A stretch of 64,000 nucleotides of DNA from Gracilibacter sp. BRH_c7a (GTDB taxonomy: Bacteria > Bacillota > Desulfitobacteriia > Desulfitobacteriales > Syntrophobotulaceae), in NCBI GenBank assembly GCA_001516055.1, contig LOEZ01000077.1:23690-87689 (forward strand), read 5' to 3'. Below the pieces are notes generated by a model. It made no database searches. It was not told where the DNA came from and saw only the letters and a program-made list of their open reading frames with translations. Every line of letters starts with the position of its first letter. The first letter of the stretch is position 1. The position numbers and the translations under genes are program-made. Of the stretch, positions 1 through 10,720 are shown piece after piece.

Positions 1-10
1 GCAAATGAAT

Positions 11-83
11 CACCTCATAATCATTTTTTGTAGGAAGGGAATATCCATACGTATATCATACGATAAAAGAGTACAAATTACAA
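11..83 (-). promoter_or_regulatory. Leftward promoter and ribosome site of a gene beyond the left edge
   Basis: On the minus strand TTGTAA (83-78) and TATGAT (60-55) are separated by exactly 17 bases, a good sigma-A promoter. Further downstream a GAGGTG ribosome site (16-11) stands six bases before a TTG at 4-2, so a gene probably starts at or just beyond the left edge. The gene itself cannot be identified from the few bases present. Confidence 0.5.
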
Positions 84-84
84 T

Positions 85-101
85 ATACCCCTACAGGGTA
101 T
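85..101. promoter_or_regulatory. CsoR/CstR-like operator
   Basis: The sequence ATACCC-N5-GGGTAT is a perfect inverted repeat of the kind bound by CsoR/CstR (DUF156) copper or persulfide sensors, known for example from the copZA promoter of Bacillus subtilis. It sits two bases upstream of the -35 box of the leftward promoter, so it most likely controls the gene to the left. selO, which starts about 160 bases to the right, could share it. A second copy with the same arms and spacer lies at 29799-29815. Confidence 0.55.
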
Positions 102-259
102 TTTTAAACTTGGGATTATACCGGGAAGAAAAAAAGGATAGGGGATAATTAATTTGCAAAAGTAGACACTAAAAATATCATAGATGCGAGAATTTTGTTC
201 TTATAAAACTAAACACTATTATGAATAAAGATAAAAGAAGAAAAGGGAAAGGAGATACG

Positions 260-1735
260 ATGACACAGGAAAAAGTAATAATAGAAACAGGATGGAACTT
301 AGATAATAGTTATGCTCGACTTCCTAAATCATTTTTTACCAGCCTCAAGCCAATCCCTGTACGTTCACCGAAGTTAATCATTCTCAATTATCCGTTAGCG
401 GCATCCTTGGGGTTGAACGTCCAGGCACTACAAAGCAATGAGGGTGTAGCAGTCCTTGCTGGCAACCTGATTCCACAAGATGCTTTCCCTCTTGCTCAAG
501 CTTACGCTGGGCATCAATTCGGGCATTTTACGATACTAGGAGATGGCCGAGCTATATTGCTTGGCGAACAGATCACACCTTTAGGTGAAAGGTGTGATAT
601 TCAGCTAAAGGGTTCAGGTAAAACACCATATTCCCGTGGGGGTGATGGTCGAGCTTCGCTTGGACCGATGCTGCGTGAATACATCATCAGTCAAGCAATG
701 CATGCGCTCAGAATTCCAACTACTCGCAGCTTAGCAGTGGTAACAACCGGTGAAGATGTATTTCGTGAAACTACCCTTCCTGGTGCAATTTTAACCCGTG
801 TGGCTGCCAGCCATCTGCGCGTCGGCACCTTTGAATACGTTTCCCAATGGGGCACTGTCGAAGATCTCCGATCCCTGGCTGACTATACACTGCAACGGCA
901 CTTTTCAGAAGTCAGAGATGATGAGAACTCCTATCTTTTCCTGCTTCAGAAAGTGATCGAGCGTCAGGCTGTACTAATTGCTAAATGGCAATTGGTTGGC
1001 TTTATCCATGGAGTGATGAATACCGACAATATGGCTCTTAGTGGAGAAACCATTGATTATGGCCCTTGTGCTTTTATGGATGCTTATGACCCAGCAACGG
1101 TATTCAGTTCCATAGACATTAAAGGCCGTTATGCTTACGGTAACCAGCCTCATATTGCCGCGTGGAATCTCGCAAGATTTGCAGAAACCTTATTGCCGCT
1201 GTTACACGTCAACCAAGAGCAAGCTGTTAAACTAGCCCAAGATGAGATTTTAAATTTTATGGAGTTGTATCACAGTAATTGGCTAGTGGGAATGAGAAAC
1301 AAACTGGGGATATTTAGCGAAGAGCTAGAAGATGAATCCTTTATTGACGAATTACTTAGTATGATGCAGGAATATGGTGCAGACTATACCAATACCTTTC
1401 GCGCATTAACTTTTAATAAGCCTGAGGATACGGTCTTATTTGGGACTCCGGAATTTACTCAATGGCATGCGCTGTGGCAGGCGAGACTCAGCAGGCAGGA
1501 GGAATCGAACGAATCTTCGCAGCAGTTGATGCGAAACACAAATCCAGCGTTAATCCCCCGGAATCATAGAGTAGAAGAGGCACTAGATGGCGCAGTGAAA
1601 CAAGGGGACTACAGTGTGATGGAACAGCTTCTTGATGTCCTTTCAAGCCCCTTCGCTCACTCCCCTGAACAGGCTGATTATTCTATTCTGCCCGCTCAAT
1701 CAACCTGTCCTTACCGAACCTTCTGCGGTACTTGA
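260..1735 (+). CDS. selO: SelO family protein adenylyltransferase (YdiU/UPF0061)
   Basis: SelO proteins have a kinase-like fold and transfer AMP from ATP to Ser, Thr or Tyr of target proteins, a role tied to redox stress in Escherichia coli. The glycine-rich [10 protein letters not shown] segment (residues 123-132), the HGVMNTDNM catalytic-loop segment, the DYGPCAFMD metal-binding segment and the terminal TFCGT are all present. The length, 491 residues, is normal. The ATG at 260 is chosen because an AAAGGAGA ribosome site lies five bases before it; an upstream in-frame ATG at 221 has none. The gene stands alone, followed by a weak hairpin. Confidence 0.93.
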   Translation: MTQEKVIIETGWNLDNSYARLPKSFFTSLKPIPVRSPKLIILNYPLAASLGLNVQALQSNEGVAVLAGNLIPQDAFPLAQAYAGHQFGHFTILGDGRAILLGEQITPLGERCDIQLKGSGKTPYSRGGDGRASLGPMLREYIISQAMHALRIPTTRSLAVVTTGEDVFRETTLPGAILTRVAASHLRVGTFEYVSQWGTVEDLRSLADYTLQRHFSEVRDDENSYLFLLQKVIERQAVLIAKWQLVGFIHGVMNTDNMALSGETIDYGPCAFMDAYDPATVFSSIDIKGRYAYGNQPHIAAWNLARFAETLLPLLHVNQEQAVKLAQDEILNFMELYHSNWLVGMRNKLGIFSEELEDESFIDELLSMMQEYGADYTNTFRALTFNKPEDTVLFGTPEFTQWHALWQARLSRQEESNESSQQLMRNTNPALIPRNHRVEEALDGAVKQGDYSVMEQLLDVLSSPFAHSPEQADYSILPAQSTCPYRTFCGT

Positions 1736-1794
1736 TAAAGGTCTAATTCAAAACGGTGATGATGAACTATAAAACAAAATACCACAGTTCTAAG

Positions 1795-1814
1795 CCTTGA
1801 GAAATCAAGGTTTT
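1795..1814 (+). terminator. Weak intrinsic terminator after selO
   Basis: CCTTGA and TCAAGG form a six-pair stem closed by a GAAA tetraloop and followed by TTTT. It lies 60 bases after the selO stop. The stem is short, so termination may be partial. Confidence 0.45.
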
Positions 1815-1998
1815 ATATATTAATAAGAACTTCTAAGTTATAATAATTAGTGAATATACAAACATTTTTCTTGTAAAATGATATAATTGATTTTAGTGCG
1901 TCAATACAAAATAAATTTTTGAAAACATAGGAATTCAAATATTTATCCTAAAGTAAATATTAAATAATTGTGATGATAAACTGGGAGTTAAAGTTGAG

Positions 1999-3537
1999 AT
2001 GAGAAAAAAAATTCTTTTGGCTCTTGTATTACTCTTTGTATTATTTACCTTGTTAAGTTTTCTTGCTAAACCGTCAGGATTAATACTAGACAAGCATTGG
2101 TTCTTAACAATTAATGATAATACTGAGGAGATTGAACTTCCATACTATCAGTATCCTGATAAGTCAGGATTAGTTAACTTTAAAACTACTTTTGGCATGC
2201 CGGAAGGGGATTCTCTTATTATCCCTGGTATTAGCTGTTACGCTTTTGAAGTAAGGGTAAATAATATCTTAGTTGCTGAAGTTGGGGATATGGATAATCC
2301 AACAGCAAATATATGGAATTATGCTCATATTTTCAGTTTAGATAAAGAGATATTAAAGGATAAAAATGAACTCAGTATTAACGCTTATCTTTTGGATGAT
2401 GTTGGGATGCATAGCCCTCCATATATTGAAGATAAGGGAAAAGTCTTGGGAAGAATCAGTTTATTCAATTTTATTAATACCGATATGCATTATATTATGT
2501 TGGGCATCAGTTTAACTATTTCTTTAATTATGATTGCGATCTCTTTATACACCAGAACAGATAAAAGAATGTATCTCTATTTAGGACTAAGTACAATTTT
2601 GGGTTCTTTATATTCATTTGACTGCCAATATCGACTTTATTCAGGAGATATTATTAGCTTTCTGGTCACTCGGAAATTATTGTTTGCTTTGTGTTATTTA
2701 GGTGGAGTATTTTTAATTTTAGGAATAGAAAAATATACTCATAAAGCTTTAAAAATAAGGAAGTTTATATTTTTAGCCATTGGAATTGCAATTATTTTGG
2801 TTTTATTCAGTGAAGATTTCGTATCCTTGAGGAGCAGGATTAATGTCTTAAACGTCTTAATGATTATTAGTCCAGTTAGTGTCCTAGTATTATTAGTTAA
2901 ACATAAAAAAAGCCGTCTTTTCTTTTCTGCAACTTTTTTAACCCTAATATTAATTTATACTGTAATATCTGTATTATTTAAAGCAAATACACCTTACCTA
3001 TTTCAATATGGGATTATGGTATTTTCTATTGGGCTAGGTGTATCGCTAATATTTGAATTTACAAAAATGCATCATGAAAAAAGAAAACTATATGATAAAT
3101 CTTTATCGGATCAGCTTACCAATGCGTATAATCGAAATATCCTAGAAGAAATAAAAATTGAAAACGGAGATATGCTGATATTAATGGACCTGGATAATTT
3201 TAAATATTATAATGATACTTTTGGACATAGTACAGGGGATTTTCTGTTAAAAGAAGTTGTTAACATTATTAAAGAACATTTAAGAAAAAGTGATATTATC
3301 ATACGTTTAGGCGGCGATGAATTTCTAGTTATTTTAAAAGATGCTAATTATAATATTGCCGAAAATATTATTAACCGTATTCGGAAAGAGCTTCTAAAAG
3401 GGATAGAAGATAAGAAAATTGATTTATCTTTTGGGATTATTGAATATCAGTCAGATTTTCTTACCTCATATAATCAAGCCGATAAATTGATGTACCAAAT
3501 GAAGGTTGAAAAAAATGGAGTACTTAAAAATGATTAA
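1999..3537 (+). CDS. Membrane diguanylate cyclase (GGDEF) with extracellular sensor
   Basis: The protein of 512 residues begins with one membrane helix, has an outside segment of about 130 residues, seven hydrophobic helices (about 160-355) and a C-terminal GGDEF domain. This resembles 7TMR-DISM receptors. The catalytic GGDEF motif is intact at residues 438-442, and the metal- and substrate-binding stretch MDLDNFKYYNDTFGH precedes it, so cyclic di-GMP synthesis from GTP is expected. No inhibitory RxxD site is obvious. The ATG start has a GGGAG ribosome site 11 bases upstream. The ligand is unknown and no EAL domain is attached. Confidence 0.88.
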   Translation: MRKKILLALVLLFVLFTLLSFLAKPSGLILDKHWFLTINDNTEEIELPYYQYPDKSGLVNFKTTFGMPEGDSLIIPGISCYAFEVRVNNILVAEVGDMDNPTANIWNYAHIFSLDKEILKDKNELSINAYLLDDVGMHSPPYIEDKGKVLGRISLFNFINTDMHYIMLGISLTISLIMIAISLYTRTDKRMYLYLGLSTILGSLYSFDCQYRLYSGDIISFLVTRKLLFALCYLGGVFLILGIEKYTHKALKIRKFIFLAIGIAIILVLFSEDFVSLRSRINVLNVLMIISPVSVLVLLVKHKKSRLFFSATFLTLILIYTVISVLFKANTPYLFQYGIMVFSIGLGVSLIFEFTKMHHEKRKLYDKSLSDQLTNAYNRNILEEIKIENGDMLILMDLDNFKYYNDTFGHSTGDFLLKEVVNIIKEHLRKSDIIIRLGGDEFLVILKDANYNIAENIINRIRKELLKGIEDKKIDLSFGIIEYQSDFLTSYNQADKLMYQMKVEKNGVLKND

Positions 3538-3755
3538 ATAACTGCTCGCCATTTTTGCCATATGGTTTATTCTGATATAACAACGATGTTGCTTTGGCGG
3601 TATGTCTTTGATGAACCTGTTTACTACAGGCTTACACTAAATGGGGACATTTTTTTTTGTTTGCTTTGATATATGACTGTTTATATTCGCAGAGTATGTA
3701 GGATAATAACATTAAAGATTGAAAGTTATTTAAAAATATTTTGGAGATGTGAAAT

Positions 3756-4898
3756 TTGAATTATCAGAAAAAAGAAATCAAGTTGGATAACTCGCTTTCC
3801 TTCTGGAAGTATTTTGACAATGAAGAACGTGTTTTATTTTATAATCCATTAAATATGGAGCTTATCATTGGGGCTAAACGCCTAAAAACCTTTGCTGAAG
3901 GAGAAAGCTTTAAGAACTATTCATATGTATTTTCTTCAAGGACTTTCTTTAAATCAATTAAAGATCAAAAGTGGGCAGGGTTTGGGAATGAAACGATTGC
4001 TTTTGAATATTATCTTGTAGAAAAAAATGGCAAACAGACTTTTTATTACTATCGAGATTCAGTAGAGATAGAGAAACTGGAAATCGTATCTCACGAACAT
4101 TCTTACAAACTTTTGACGGATGATTATGAAGAATGGACAGAATTATTTACTAAGGTAGTTCATGAAATTTCATTGGGAAAGGTAAATAAAGTTGTTATCT
4201 CCAGAGAAGTTAAAATTGAATGTGAAACTTTAGTGAATATAGAAAGCGTATTAAAGAATCTTATAGATAAAAATCAAAACAGTTTTATCTTTGCCTATTT
4301 TAACAAAGGAAAGACTTTTTTAGGTGCAACTCCGGAGGTTTTGGTTCAAAAAGAAAAAAATAATATTATCAGTTATGCTTTGGCAGGAACAATACCCCGA
4401 AACGATAAAGATGATGAAAATCAAAAGATGAGACTGCTGAATGATAGTAAGAACCGTTATGAACATCAAATTGTACTTGATAAAATAGCGAATGTGATGA
4501 AAAAGTTTAGCTGCGAAGTCACAGTTGATGAGACCAAAATTCTGACCCTTAAAAATTTGCACCATCTGAAAACGCGCATCAGATCAAGGGATAATGCTGA
4601 ATTATCGGAATGGGTAACGCGCTTGCATCCAACTCCTGCATTAGGAGGAGATCCCGTCCATAAAGCTTTGGAATTAATCGCAAAGTATGAAAAGCACGAG
4701 CGAGGATTGTATGCCGCCCCAATTGGGATGATGAATGAGAATGGGGATGGAATTTTTGTCGCGGGAATTCGATCAGCACTTATTCGGGAAAATGTAGTAT
4801 TTGCTTACACAGGCGGTGGTATTGTAGATAAATCAGAGTGTGAGGATGAATATTTGGAGACCAATAATAAACTAAGAACAATCATTGAAAGTTTATAA
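3756..4898 (+). CDS. menF: Isochorismate synthase MenF
   Basis: MenF converts chorismate to isochorismate, the entry to menaquinone synthesis. The C-terminal chorismate-binding domain has the family signatures, including GATPEVLV, the LAGTIPR segment and HPTPALGGDP near residue 290, followed by RGLYAAPIG. At 380 residues it is somewhat shorter than many MenF proteins, mainly in the N-terminal part. The start is TTG, nine bases after a GGAG ribosome site. It is the first gene of a seven-gene operon whose neighbours carry out the next steps, which argues against a siderophore EntC or salicylate role. Confidence 0.92.
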   Translation: MNYQKKEIKLDNSLSFWKYFDNEERVLFYNPLNMELIIGAKRLKTFAEGESFKNYSYVFSSRTFFKSIKDQKWAGFGNETIAFEYYLVEKNGKQTFYYYRDSVEIEKLEIVSHEHSYKLLTDDYEEWTELFTKVVHEISLGKVNKVVISREVKIECETLVNIESVLKNLIDKNQNSFIFAYFNKGKTFLGATPEVLVQKEKNNIISYALAGTIPRNDKDDENQKMRLLNDSKNRYEHQIVLDKIANVMKKFSCEVTVDETKILTLKNLHHLKTRIRSRDNAELSEWVTRLHPTPALGGDPVHKALELIAKYEKHERGLYAAPIGMMNENGDGIFVAGIRSALIRENVVFAYTGGGIVDKSECEDEYLETNNKLRTIIESL

Positions 4899-4912
4899 TA
4901 ATGGTGATATGA

Positions 4913-6577
4913 ATGACAAATTATATTGCGGCTTTAGTCGATGAATTGTATCAATTGGGCGTACGTGAAGTTGTAATTAGCCCAGGTTCACGTTCAACTC
5001 CCTTATCTATCTTATTTTGCGAACACCATTTTAAAGTATTCGTAAATATAGATGAACGTTCAGCAGGTTTTTTTGCTCTGGGTATTGCTAAAGAAAATGA
5101 AAGGCCTGTTGTCTTGGTTTGTACTTCAGGTTCTGCTGTAGCTCATTATTACCCTGCTATTATTGAAGCTAAGTATTCAAGAGTCCCATTAATTGTCTTG
5201 ACTGCTGATCGCCCCCATGAATTGCGCCATGTCGGGGCACCTCAGGCCATAGACCAAGATAAAATATATAACGCTTATACCAACTACTATGAAGAATTGG
5301 CTTTGCCTGAAGAAAGAGAAAGCATGTATCGTTATGTCCGAGTGGTAATGCAAAAGGCATATGCCAATGTTATGTCCAAGGAATATGGAGTAGCTCATAT
5401 CAATATACCCCTGCGTGAACCTTTAATTCCTGATTTAAACAAGTTGGATTTTACCGTGGGACGCTCAAAGAATCGGTTTGAAATAATTAAATCAGAAGGG
5501 TATGCCTCTTTTGATGCTTCTGTTTTCCAGAAAAAGAATGGAATCATCATTTGCGGCGGAGATGCTTACGCGAATTATCACCAGGAGGTGTTGGAGCTTG
5601 GAGAACGCTTGAAATCACCGATATTAGCCGATCCTCTCTCAAATTTTCGAAATTTCTCTAAGGATATTATCATTAGTAGTTATGACGCTTTTCTAAAAAG
5701 TGATTCAATCAAAAAGGAACTAAATCCTGAATTTATCATTCATTTTGGTCAAGTCCCTGTATCAAAGCGTCTACAGCAATTTTTGTCCATGCACCAAGAT
5801 GTTTTATATATCCAAGTGGATGAAACCTTTAAATACTGCAATCCATCGCTGTCTACTGCTAAATTTATTGTTTCATCTCCAAGATTATTTGCCGAGTCTA
5901 TCGGTGTTCAGAATAACAACCAGGAATATTTAGGCAAGTGGCAAAACTATCAAAAACAAATGAGGAAACGGCTGGAAAGCGTTAGAGATGAAGAAGGCTT
6001 GTTCGAAGGCAAATTGATTCAAAAGCTGCAAGAGATGCTCCCGGACAGCCGGTTGGTTGTTGCCAATAGCATGCCAATACGGGACATAGATTACTTCTTT
6101 GAAGCACGCAATCAGAATATTAAAATCTTAGGCAATAGAGGAGCAAATGGAATTGATGGCATTGTTTCAACAGCCTTAGGGATATCTACATCAAATAAAC
6201 CAACAGTTCTTTTAACGGGTGATTTAGCGTTTTACCATGATTTAAATGGCTTGCTAGTAGGCAAAACACATAATCTGAACTTAGTTATCATCTTACTTAA
6301 TAATGATGGGGGAGGGATTTTTAAGTATTTACCACAAAGTGACGATAAGCATTTTGATTACTTATTCCTAACTCCGCATGGGATGAATTTTGCAGGACTA
6401 GAAACTATATATGGCGTGACCTATTTTAATCCACAGAACTATGATGCATTTGAACATGATTTTAAGGAAGCACTGACTTTTGAAGGAATTAAATTAATTG
6501 AAGTAACAATTGATTTGAAATTAAGTAAAGCGTTACATGATAAATATACAATACTACCAGAGGGTGAACAGATTTAA
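4913..6577 (+). CDS. menD: SEPHCHC synthase MenD
   Basis: MenD is a thiamine diphosphate enzyme that adds a succinyl semialdehyde unit from 2-oxoglutarate to isochorismate. The N-terminal SPGSRSTPL segment and the ThDP-binding stretch, [11 protein letters not shown] followed by [11 protein letters not shown] near residue 460, are clear. The length of 554 residues is typical. It starts 14 bases after menF ends. An ATG four bases upstream is out of frame, so 4913 is the start. Confidence 0.95.
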   Translation: MTNYIAALVDELYQLGVREVVISPGSRSTPLSILFCEHHFKVFVNIDERSAGFFALGIAKENERPVVLVCTSGSAVAHYYPAIIEAKYSRVPLIVLTADRPHELRHVGAPQAIDQDKIYNAYTNYYEELALPEERESMYRYVRVVMQKAYANVMSKEYGVAHINIPLREPLIPDLNKLDFTVGRSKNRFEIIKSEGYASFDASVFQKKNGIIICGGDAYANYHQEVLELGERLKSPILADPLSNFRNFSKDIIISSYDAFLKSDSIKKELNPEFIIHFGQVPVSKRLQQFLSMHQDVLYIQVDETFKYCNPSLSTAKFIVSSPRLFAESIGVQNNNQEYLGKWQNYQKQMRKRLESVRDEEGLFEGKLIQKLQEMLPDSRLVVANSMPIRDIDYFFEARNQNIKILGNRGANGIDGIVSTALGISTSNKPTVLLTGDLAFYHDLNGLLVGKTHNLNLVIILLNNDGGGIFKYLPQSDDKHFDYLFLTPHGMNFAGLETIYGVTYFNPQNYDAFEHDFKEALTFEGIKLIEVTIDLKLSKALHDKYTILPEGEQI

Positions 6578-6589
6578 GGAGTATTGGAT

Positions 6590-7447
6590 ATGTTAATGGT
6601 AATTGATAAAATAAAATATCATATTAAAATCAAAGGTGAAGGAAAACCCATTATCTGTTTACATGGTTTTTCTGAAAATCTAAGTACTTGGGAATCAATA
6701 ATGTTAGCGGACTATCAAATGATATTAATCGATTTAATCGGACATGGGGAAAGTGAAAAACCTTATTCCAGGCAGTCTTACCACTGGAAAGTAATCATCA
6801 GGCATTTACATAAGCTCATCCATCAATTAGGCTTTAAAAGATATTCGCTTTTAGGTTATTCGCTGGGTGGACGAATTGCCTTAGCTTATTCCTTAGCTTA
6901 TCCCAGGGAAATAGAGATGTTAATCTTGGAAAGTGCTTCTTATGGAGAATGCGGATTAATTAAGCGCTTTAAAAGACGCAAAGATGATTCGAAGCTGGCG
7001 AAAAATATCAGGCAAAACGGTATCGAATGGTTTAACCTCTACTGGTCGGGACTCCGCATATTTGCTACGCAAACTCAATTACCTAGAGGTGTTACCGGTC
7101 AGATAAGAAAAAGACGGTTAGCCAACGATCCGCAGGCTCTGGCTAATACTTTGTGCGGCAGTGGACAAGGGAAATTTCCTTGTTTGAAAAATCAAATCTC
7201 CAAACTAACCATGCCCGTTCTATATATTAATGGGGAATATGATACAAAATATGAGCAAGTAGGTCTGGAGTTTAAAAAACTGAATTCAAACATTAAGCAT
7301 GAAATAATTAAAGGCGTTGGGCATAATACCCATATCGAAGATTCTCAGGCTTTTAATGAAGTTTTAAAAAAATTCTTAGTAACAAATTTTGAAAGGGGTT
7401 GCACTCATGACGAAGTTTCCTTGGGAAATACTAAACCGAAAGTATGA
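6590..7447 (+). CDS. menH: SHCHC synthase MenH (alpha/beta hydrolase)
   Basis: MenH eliminates pyruvate from SEPHCHC to give SHCHC. The protein has the alpha/beta-hydrolase fold with [10 protein letters not shown] (oxyanion region), the nucleophile elbow GYSLGGR, an Asp in GEYDTKY and the catalytic His in GVGHNTH. The ATG at 6590 is eight bases after an AAGGAG site; a TTG at 6584 is too close to that site. Its end overlaps menB by 41 bases, suggesting translational coupling. Assignment within a large superfamily rests mainly on its place between menD and menB. Confidence 0.88.
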   Translation: MLMVIDKIKYHIKIKGEGKPIICLHGFSENLSTWESIMLADYQMILIDLIGHGESEKPYSRQSYHWKVIIRHLHKLIHQLGFKRYSLLGYSLGGRIALAYSLAYPREIEMLILESASYGECGLIKRFKRRKDDSKLAKNIRQNGIEWFNLYWSGLRIFATQTQLPRGVTGQIRKRRLANDPQALANTLCGSGQGKFPCLKNQISKLTMPVLYINGEYDTKYEQVGLEFKKLNSNIKHEIIKGVGHNTHIEDSQAFNEVLKKFLVTNFERGCTHDEVSLGNTKPKV

Positions 7448-8249
7448 AGATATTATTTATGAAACCTACAGCGGAATTGCCAAGATTACCATTAATCGTC
7501 CAGAAGTCCGCAATGCATTCCGTCCAAAAACCATTATGGAGCTAATTGATGCTTTTACCATCGCCCGTGAAGATGGGGGAGTAGGGGTCATCATTCTTAC
7601 AGGTGCCAATCATGGACAAGATCAGGATAAAGAAGCATTTTGCTCTGGTGGGGACCAAAGGGTACGCGGACATGGGGGCTATGTGGGAGATGACCAGATT
7701 CCCCGCTTAAATGTTTTAGACCTGCAGCATTTAATACGCATTATTCCCAAACCTGTTATTGCCATGGTCAATGGATTTGCCATTGGCGGCGGACATGTGC
7801 TGCATATAGTGTGTGATTTAACCATAGCGTCTGAGAATGCCAAATTCGGACAGACAGGACCAAAGGTAGGCTCTTTTGACGCAGGATATGGTGCCGGATA
7901 TTTAGCACGGATCATCGGTCATAAAAAAGCACGTGAGATTTGGTATCTATGCCGTCAATATTCTGCCAATGAAGCTCTTGAGATGGGATTGGTCAACACG
8001 GTTGTTCCCTTCAACCAATTGGAAGAAGAGACAGTAAAATGGGCCAGAGAAATTTTACAACATTCACCTACTGCCCTGCGTTTTCTCAAAGCATCTTTTA
8101 ATGCCGATACAGACGGATTAGCCGGCTTGCAGCAACTTGCAGGAGATGCTACCTTGTTATATTACACAACAGATGAAGCCAAAGAAGGACGAGATGCTTT
8201 TAAAGAAAAGCGCAGTCCTGATTTTCAACAGTTTCCTAAATTTCCGTGA
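7407..8249 (+). CDS. menB: 1,4-dihydroxy-2-naphthoyl-CoA synthase MenB
   Basis: MenB, a crotonase-fold enzyme, cyclises o-succinylbenzoyl-CoA to DHNA-CoA. The sequence has the [10 protein letters not shown] start of the crotonase core, the [17 protein letters not shown] active-site loop and the [17 protein letters not shown] segment that distinguishes MenB from other crotonases. The ATG at 7407 follows GAAAGGGG by eight bases; the TTG at 7389 has no such site. The length of 280 residues fits the family. Confidence 0.96.
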   Translation: MTKFPWEILNRKYEDIIYETYSGIAKITINRPEVRNAFRPKTIMELIDAFTIAREDGGVGVIILTGANHGQDQDKEAFCSGGDQRVRGHGGYVGDDQIPRLNVLDLQHLIRIIPKPVIAMVNGFAIGGGHVLHIVCDLTIASENAKFGQTGPKVGSFDAGYGAGYLARIIGHKKAREIWYLCRQYSANEALEMGLVNTVVPFNQLEEETVKWAREILQHSPTALRFLKASFNADTDGLAGLQQLAGDATLLYYTTDEAKEGRDAFKEKRSPDFQQFPKFP

Positions 8250-8264
8250 TATCCTGGTGATAAA

Positions 8265-9620
8265 ATGAACTGGCTTAAAAAGCAATCTATAGAAAAACCA
8301 AATAATAAGTTCATTAATAATCTTACATTCGAAGAAGTTTATGAACGTGTAACAGATTTGGCCAAAAGGCTATATCTTTATGTAAAAAATCAGAGCAGAG
8401 TTGCTCTATACTCTAATAACTCTGAGGATATGGCATTGTTCTTCCTGGCATTTCAAGCTTTGAAAATTGAAGTATTGATGCTGAATACGCATTTATCAGA
8501 GGAGGAGATGACCAAGCAATTAAATGCTTTACATATCCAAATCGTCTTTTCCCAGGATAACAAATTTATATCTTTTCAGGAAGTATATCAAAGTGATGAA
8601 TATGAAGAAGTACAATTAGCAGAGGAATATAATCCGCAACAAATTGTTGTCATAATGAATACAAGCGCAACAACCGGTGAATTTAAATCAGTACCTTTGC
8701 GCTGGAAGCAGTTCGATTCTCATGTCAAAGCGTCAGGCAAGAGTCTGGGAATTACTGAAACAGATAATTGGCTTATAGTCTTACCCATGTATCATATTGG
8801 CGGGCTGGCCATCTTAATGCGAAGCTTGTACAATGGAACAAGGGTTACGATTGCAGGAAAATTTGATGAAGAACAAGTCCTGCAATTAATTGAAGATGCT
8901 GCCATTAATATGCTATCGCTTGTCCCTACCATGTTAAATAGAATCATTGATCGTATAGAGGAACATAATTTGCGTGTAGTTCTGGTAGGCGGTGAATTTA
9001 TCCCTGAATCACTGGTGGAAAAGTGTCTGTGTAAGAATATTCCAATCTATAAAACCTATGGGATGACGGAGACAACAAGCCAGTCTGTGACATTCCCCGT
9101 CTCAGATTATCCTCAAAAAATTGATTCAGTCGGAGTGCCGCTTGAGGAAGTAATGATTCATATTAAAGATCCTGATGAAAATGGAGTCGGTGAAGTCCAA
9201 ATTAAAAGCCCGATGTTAATGGATGGATATCTGGGTCAAGAAACTATTTCAGATTTCTTCAATACTGAAGATGTTGGGTATTTAGATCAGGATGGTTTCT
9301 TATATATCATGGATCGTCGCCAAAATATTATTATTTCCGGGGGAGAAAACATCTATCCTCAAGAAATCGAAAATGTTCTGTATGCCCACCCAGAAATATC
9401 CGAATGTGCGGTTGTCGGTGTGAAAGATGCAAAATGGGGACAGGTGCCTATATTATTTGTTATATCCTCATTAGATGAAGATGAAGTATTTGACTACCTT
9501 GCCAAAAGAATAGCTAGATATAAACTGCCGCAGAGAATTCTATTTTTGAATGAGCTTCCTAAAAATCCATCAGGCAAAATATTAAAAAAAGATTTGATAG
9601 AGAGATACTATGTGGATTAA
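8265..9620 (+). CDS. menE: o-succinylbenzoate-CoA ligase MenE
   Basis: This ANL-superfamily ligase activates o-succinylbenzoate with ATP and CoA. The phosphate-binding loop MNTSATTGEFKSVPL is divergent at its glycines, but YGMTETTSQ, the hinge region with GGENIYPQEIEN and the terminal PKNPSGKILKKD with the catalytic Lys are standard. At 451 residues it is a short MenE. It begins 15 bases after menB and its last 11 bases overlap menC. Confidence 0.93.
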   Translation: MNWLKKQSIEKPNNKFINNLTFEEVYERVTDLAKRLYLYVKNQSRVALYSNNSEDMALFFLAFQALKIEVLMLNTHLSEEEMTKQLNALHIQIVFSQDNKFISFQEVYQSDEYEEVQLAEEYNPQQIVVIMNTSATTGEFKSVPLRWKQFDSHVKASGKSLGITETDNWLIVLPMYHIGGLAILMRSLYNGTRVTIAGKFDEEQVLQLIEDAAINMLSLVPTMLNRIIDRIEEHNLRVVLVGGEFIPESLVEKCLCKNIPIYKTYGMTETTSQSVTFPVSDYPQKIDSVGVPLEEVMIHIKDPDENGVGEVQIKSPMLMDGYLGQETISDFFNTEDVGYLDQDGFLYIMDRRQNIIISGGENIYPQEIENVLYAHPEISECAVVGVKDAKWGQVPILFVISSLDEDEVFDYLAKRIARYKLPQRILFLNELPKNPSGKILKKDLIERYYVD

Positions 9621-10719
9621 AAAAGCAGAACTTTTCCATGTCAAAATGCCGTTGAATTTCACATTCAAGACATCTAAAACCAGCTTGAATCACAGGGAGA
9701 CAATTGTCATCAAAATTCTAGATGAGCTGGGTAATACGGGGTATGGTGAAGTAGTTGCCTTTAATGAACCATTTTATAGCACTGAAACGTTAATGGATTC
9801 CAAAGGGGTATTACTCAATCGTTATATACCCGAATTAATACATAGAGAAATCAGCCATCCATTTATCCTCCATGAATGGATTGACTTAACCTATCCTATG
9901 GCAGTTGCCGGTTTGGAAAATGCATTATTAGACCTGTATGCCAAGCGCATGCAGCAGCCTATTATGGATGTTGTCTTTTCTGAAGCAACCCATGACAGGA
10001 TTGCCGCAGGTATTGTCTTAGGAGATTCGGATATATCAAGCATTCTAAAACAAATTGATCTCTATCAAAAAAAAGGGTATGTCCGCTTCAAAATTAAAGT
10101 TAAACCGGAAGATGGCTATGCAAAATTAAAAAGTATTCGAGAAAAATACCCAGACTTAAAGCTATTGGCAGATGCTAACAAAAGCTATGAACCGCATCAG
10201 ATCAATGAATTGAAAAAACTAGATGAGCTCGATTTGCTATGTATCGAAGAACCACTGGCCGCAATGGATTTTACAGCCTATCAAAAACTCCAGGAAGAAA
10301 TGAAAGTCTCTATATGCTTAGATGAAAGCGTTCAAACAATAGAAGACTTGAAGACAGCCATTCGCTTAAAAGCTTGCCAAGTCGTAAATATAAAAGTAGG
10401 CCGTATTGGCGGAATGTATTATGCAAAGCAAATGATAGAATTATGCAGAGAGAATGATATCCACTATTGGATCGGGAGTATGTTAGAAAGCGGTATTTCC
10501 AAAATATTGCACGTTCATTTAGCAAGCCTAAGAGATACCTATATTCCAGGAGACTTATCACCATCTAGACGTTACTTTGTAAAAGATATCATAAATCCTG
10601 AAATCACAGTTGAAAACGGCACGATCCAAGTACCTAAGGGTAGTGGTTTAGGGGTGGAAATCAATGAAAAATCTTTGAATGATTATACAATCGATCACAT
10701 TAGCATAGGCGGTGAATAG
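9610..10719 (+). CDS. menC: o-succinylbenzoate synthase MenC
   Basis: MenC dehydrates SHCHC to o-succinylbenzoate. It is an enolase-superfamily barrel: FKIKVKP gives the catalytic Lys pair, LLADANKSY, IEEPL and CLDES supply the three metal-binding acids, and VNIKVGRIGG carries the second catalytic Lys. The ATG lies inside the end of menE, typical of coupled genes. Some relatives also racemise N-acyl amino acids, but the men context makes the menaquinone role secure. Confidence 0.94.
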   Translation: MWIKKAELFHVKMPLNFTFKTSKTSLNHRETIVIKILDELGNTGYGEVVAFNEPFYSTETLMDSKGVLLNRYIPELIHREISHPFILHEWIDLTYPMAVAGLENALLDLYAKRMQQPIMDVVFSEATHDRIAAGIVLGDSDISSILKQIDLYQKKGYVRFKIKVKPEDGYAKLKSIREKYPDLKLLADANKSYEPHQINELKKLDELDLLCIEEPLAAMDFTAYQKLQEEMKVSICLDESVQTIEDLKTAIRLKACQVVNIKVGRIGGMYYAKQMIELCRENDIHYWIGSMLESGISKILHVHLASLRDTYIPGDLSPSRRYFVKDIINPEITVENGTIQVPKGSGLGVEINEKSLNDYTIDHISIGGE

Positions 10720-10720
10720 G

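Noticed and set aside
9601..9620. Frameshift between menE and menC
   Set aside because: The 11-base overlap is a normal coupled start; both proteins are complete.
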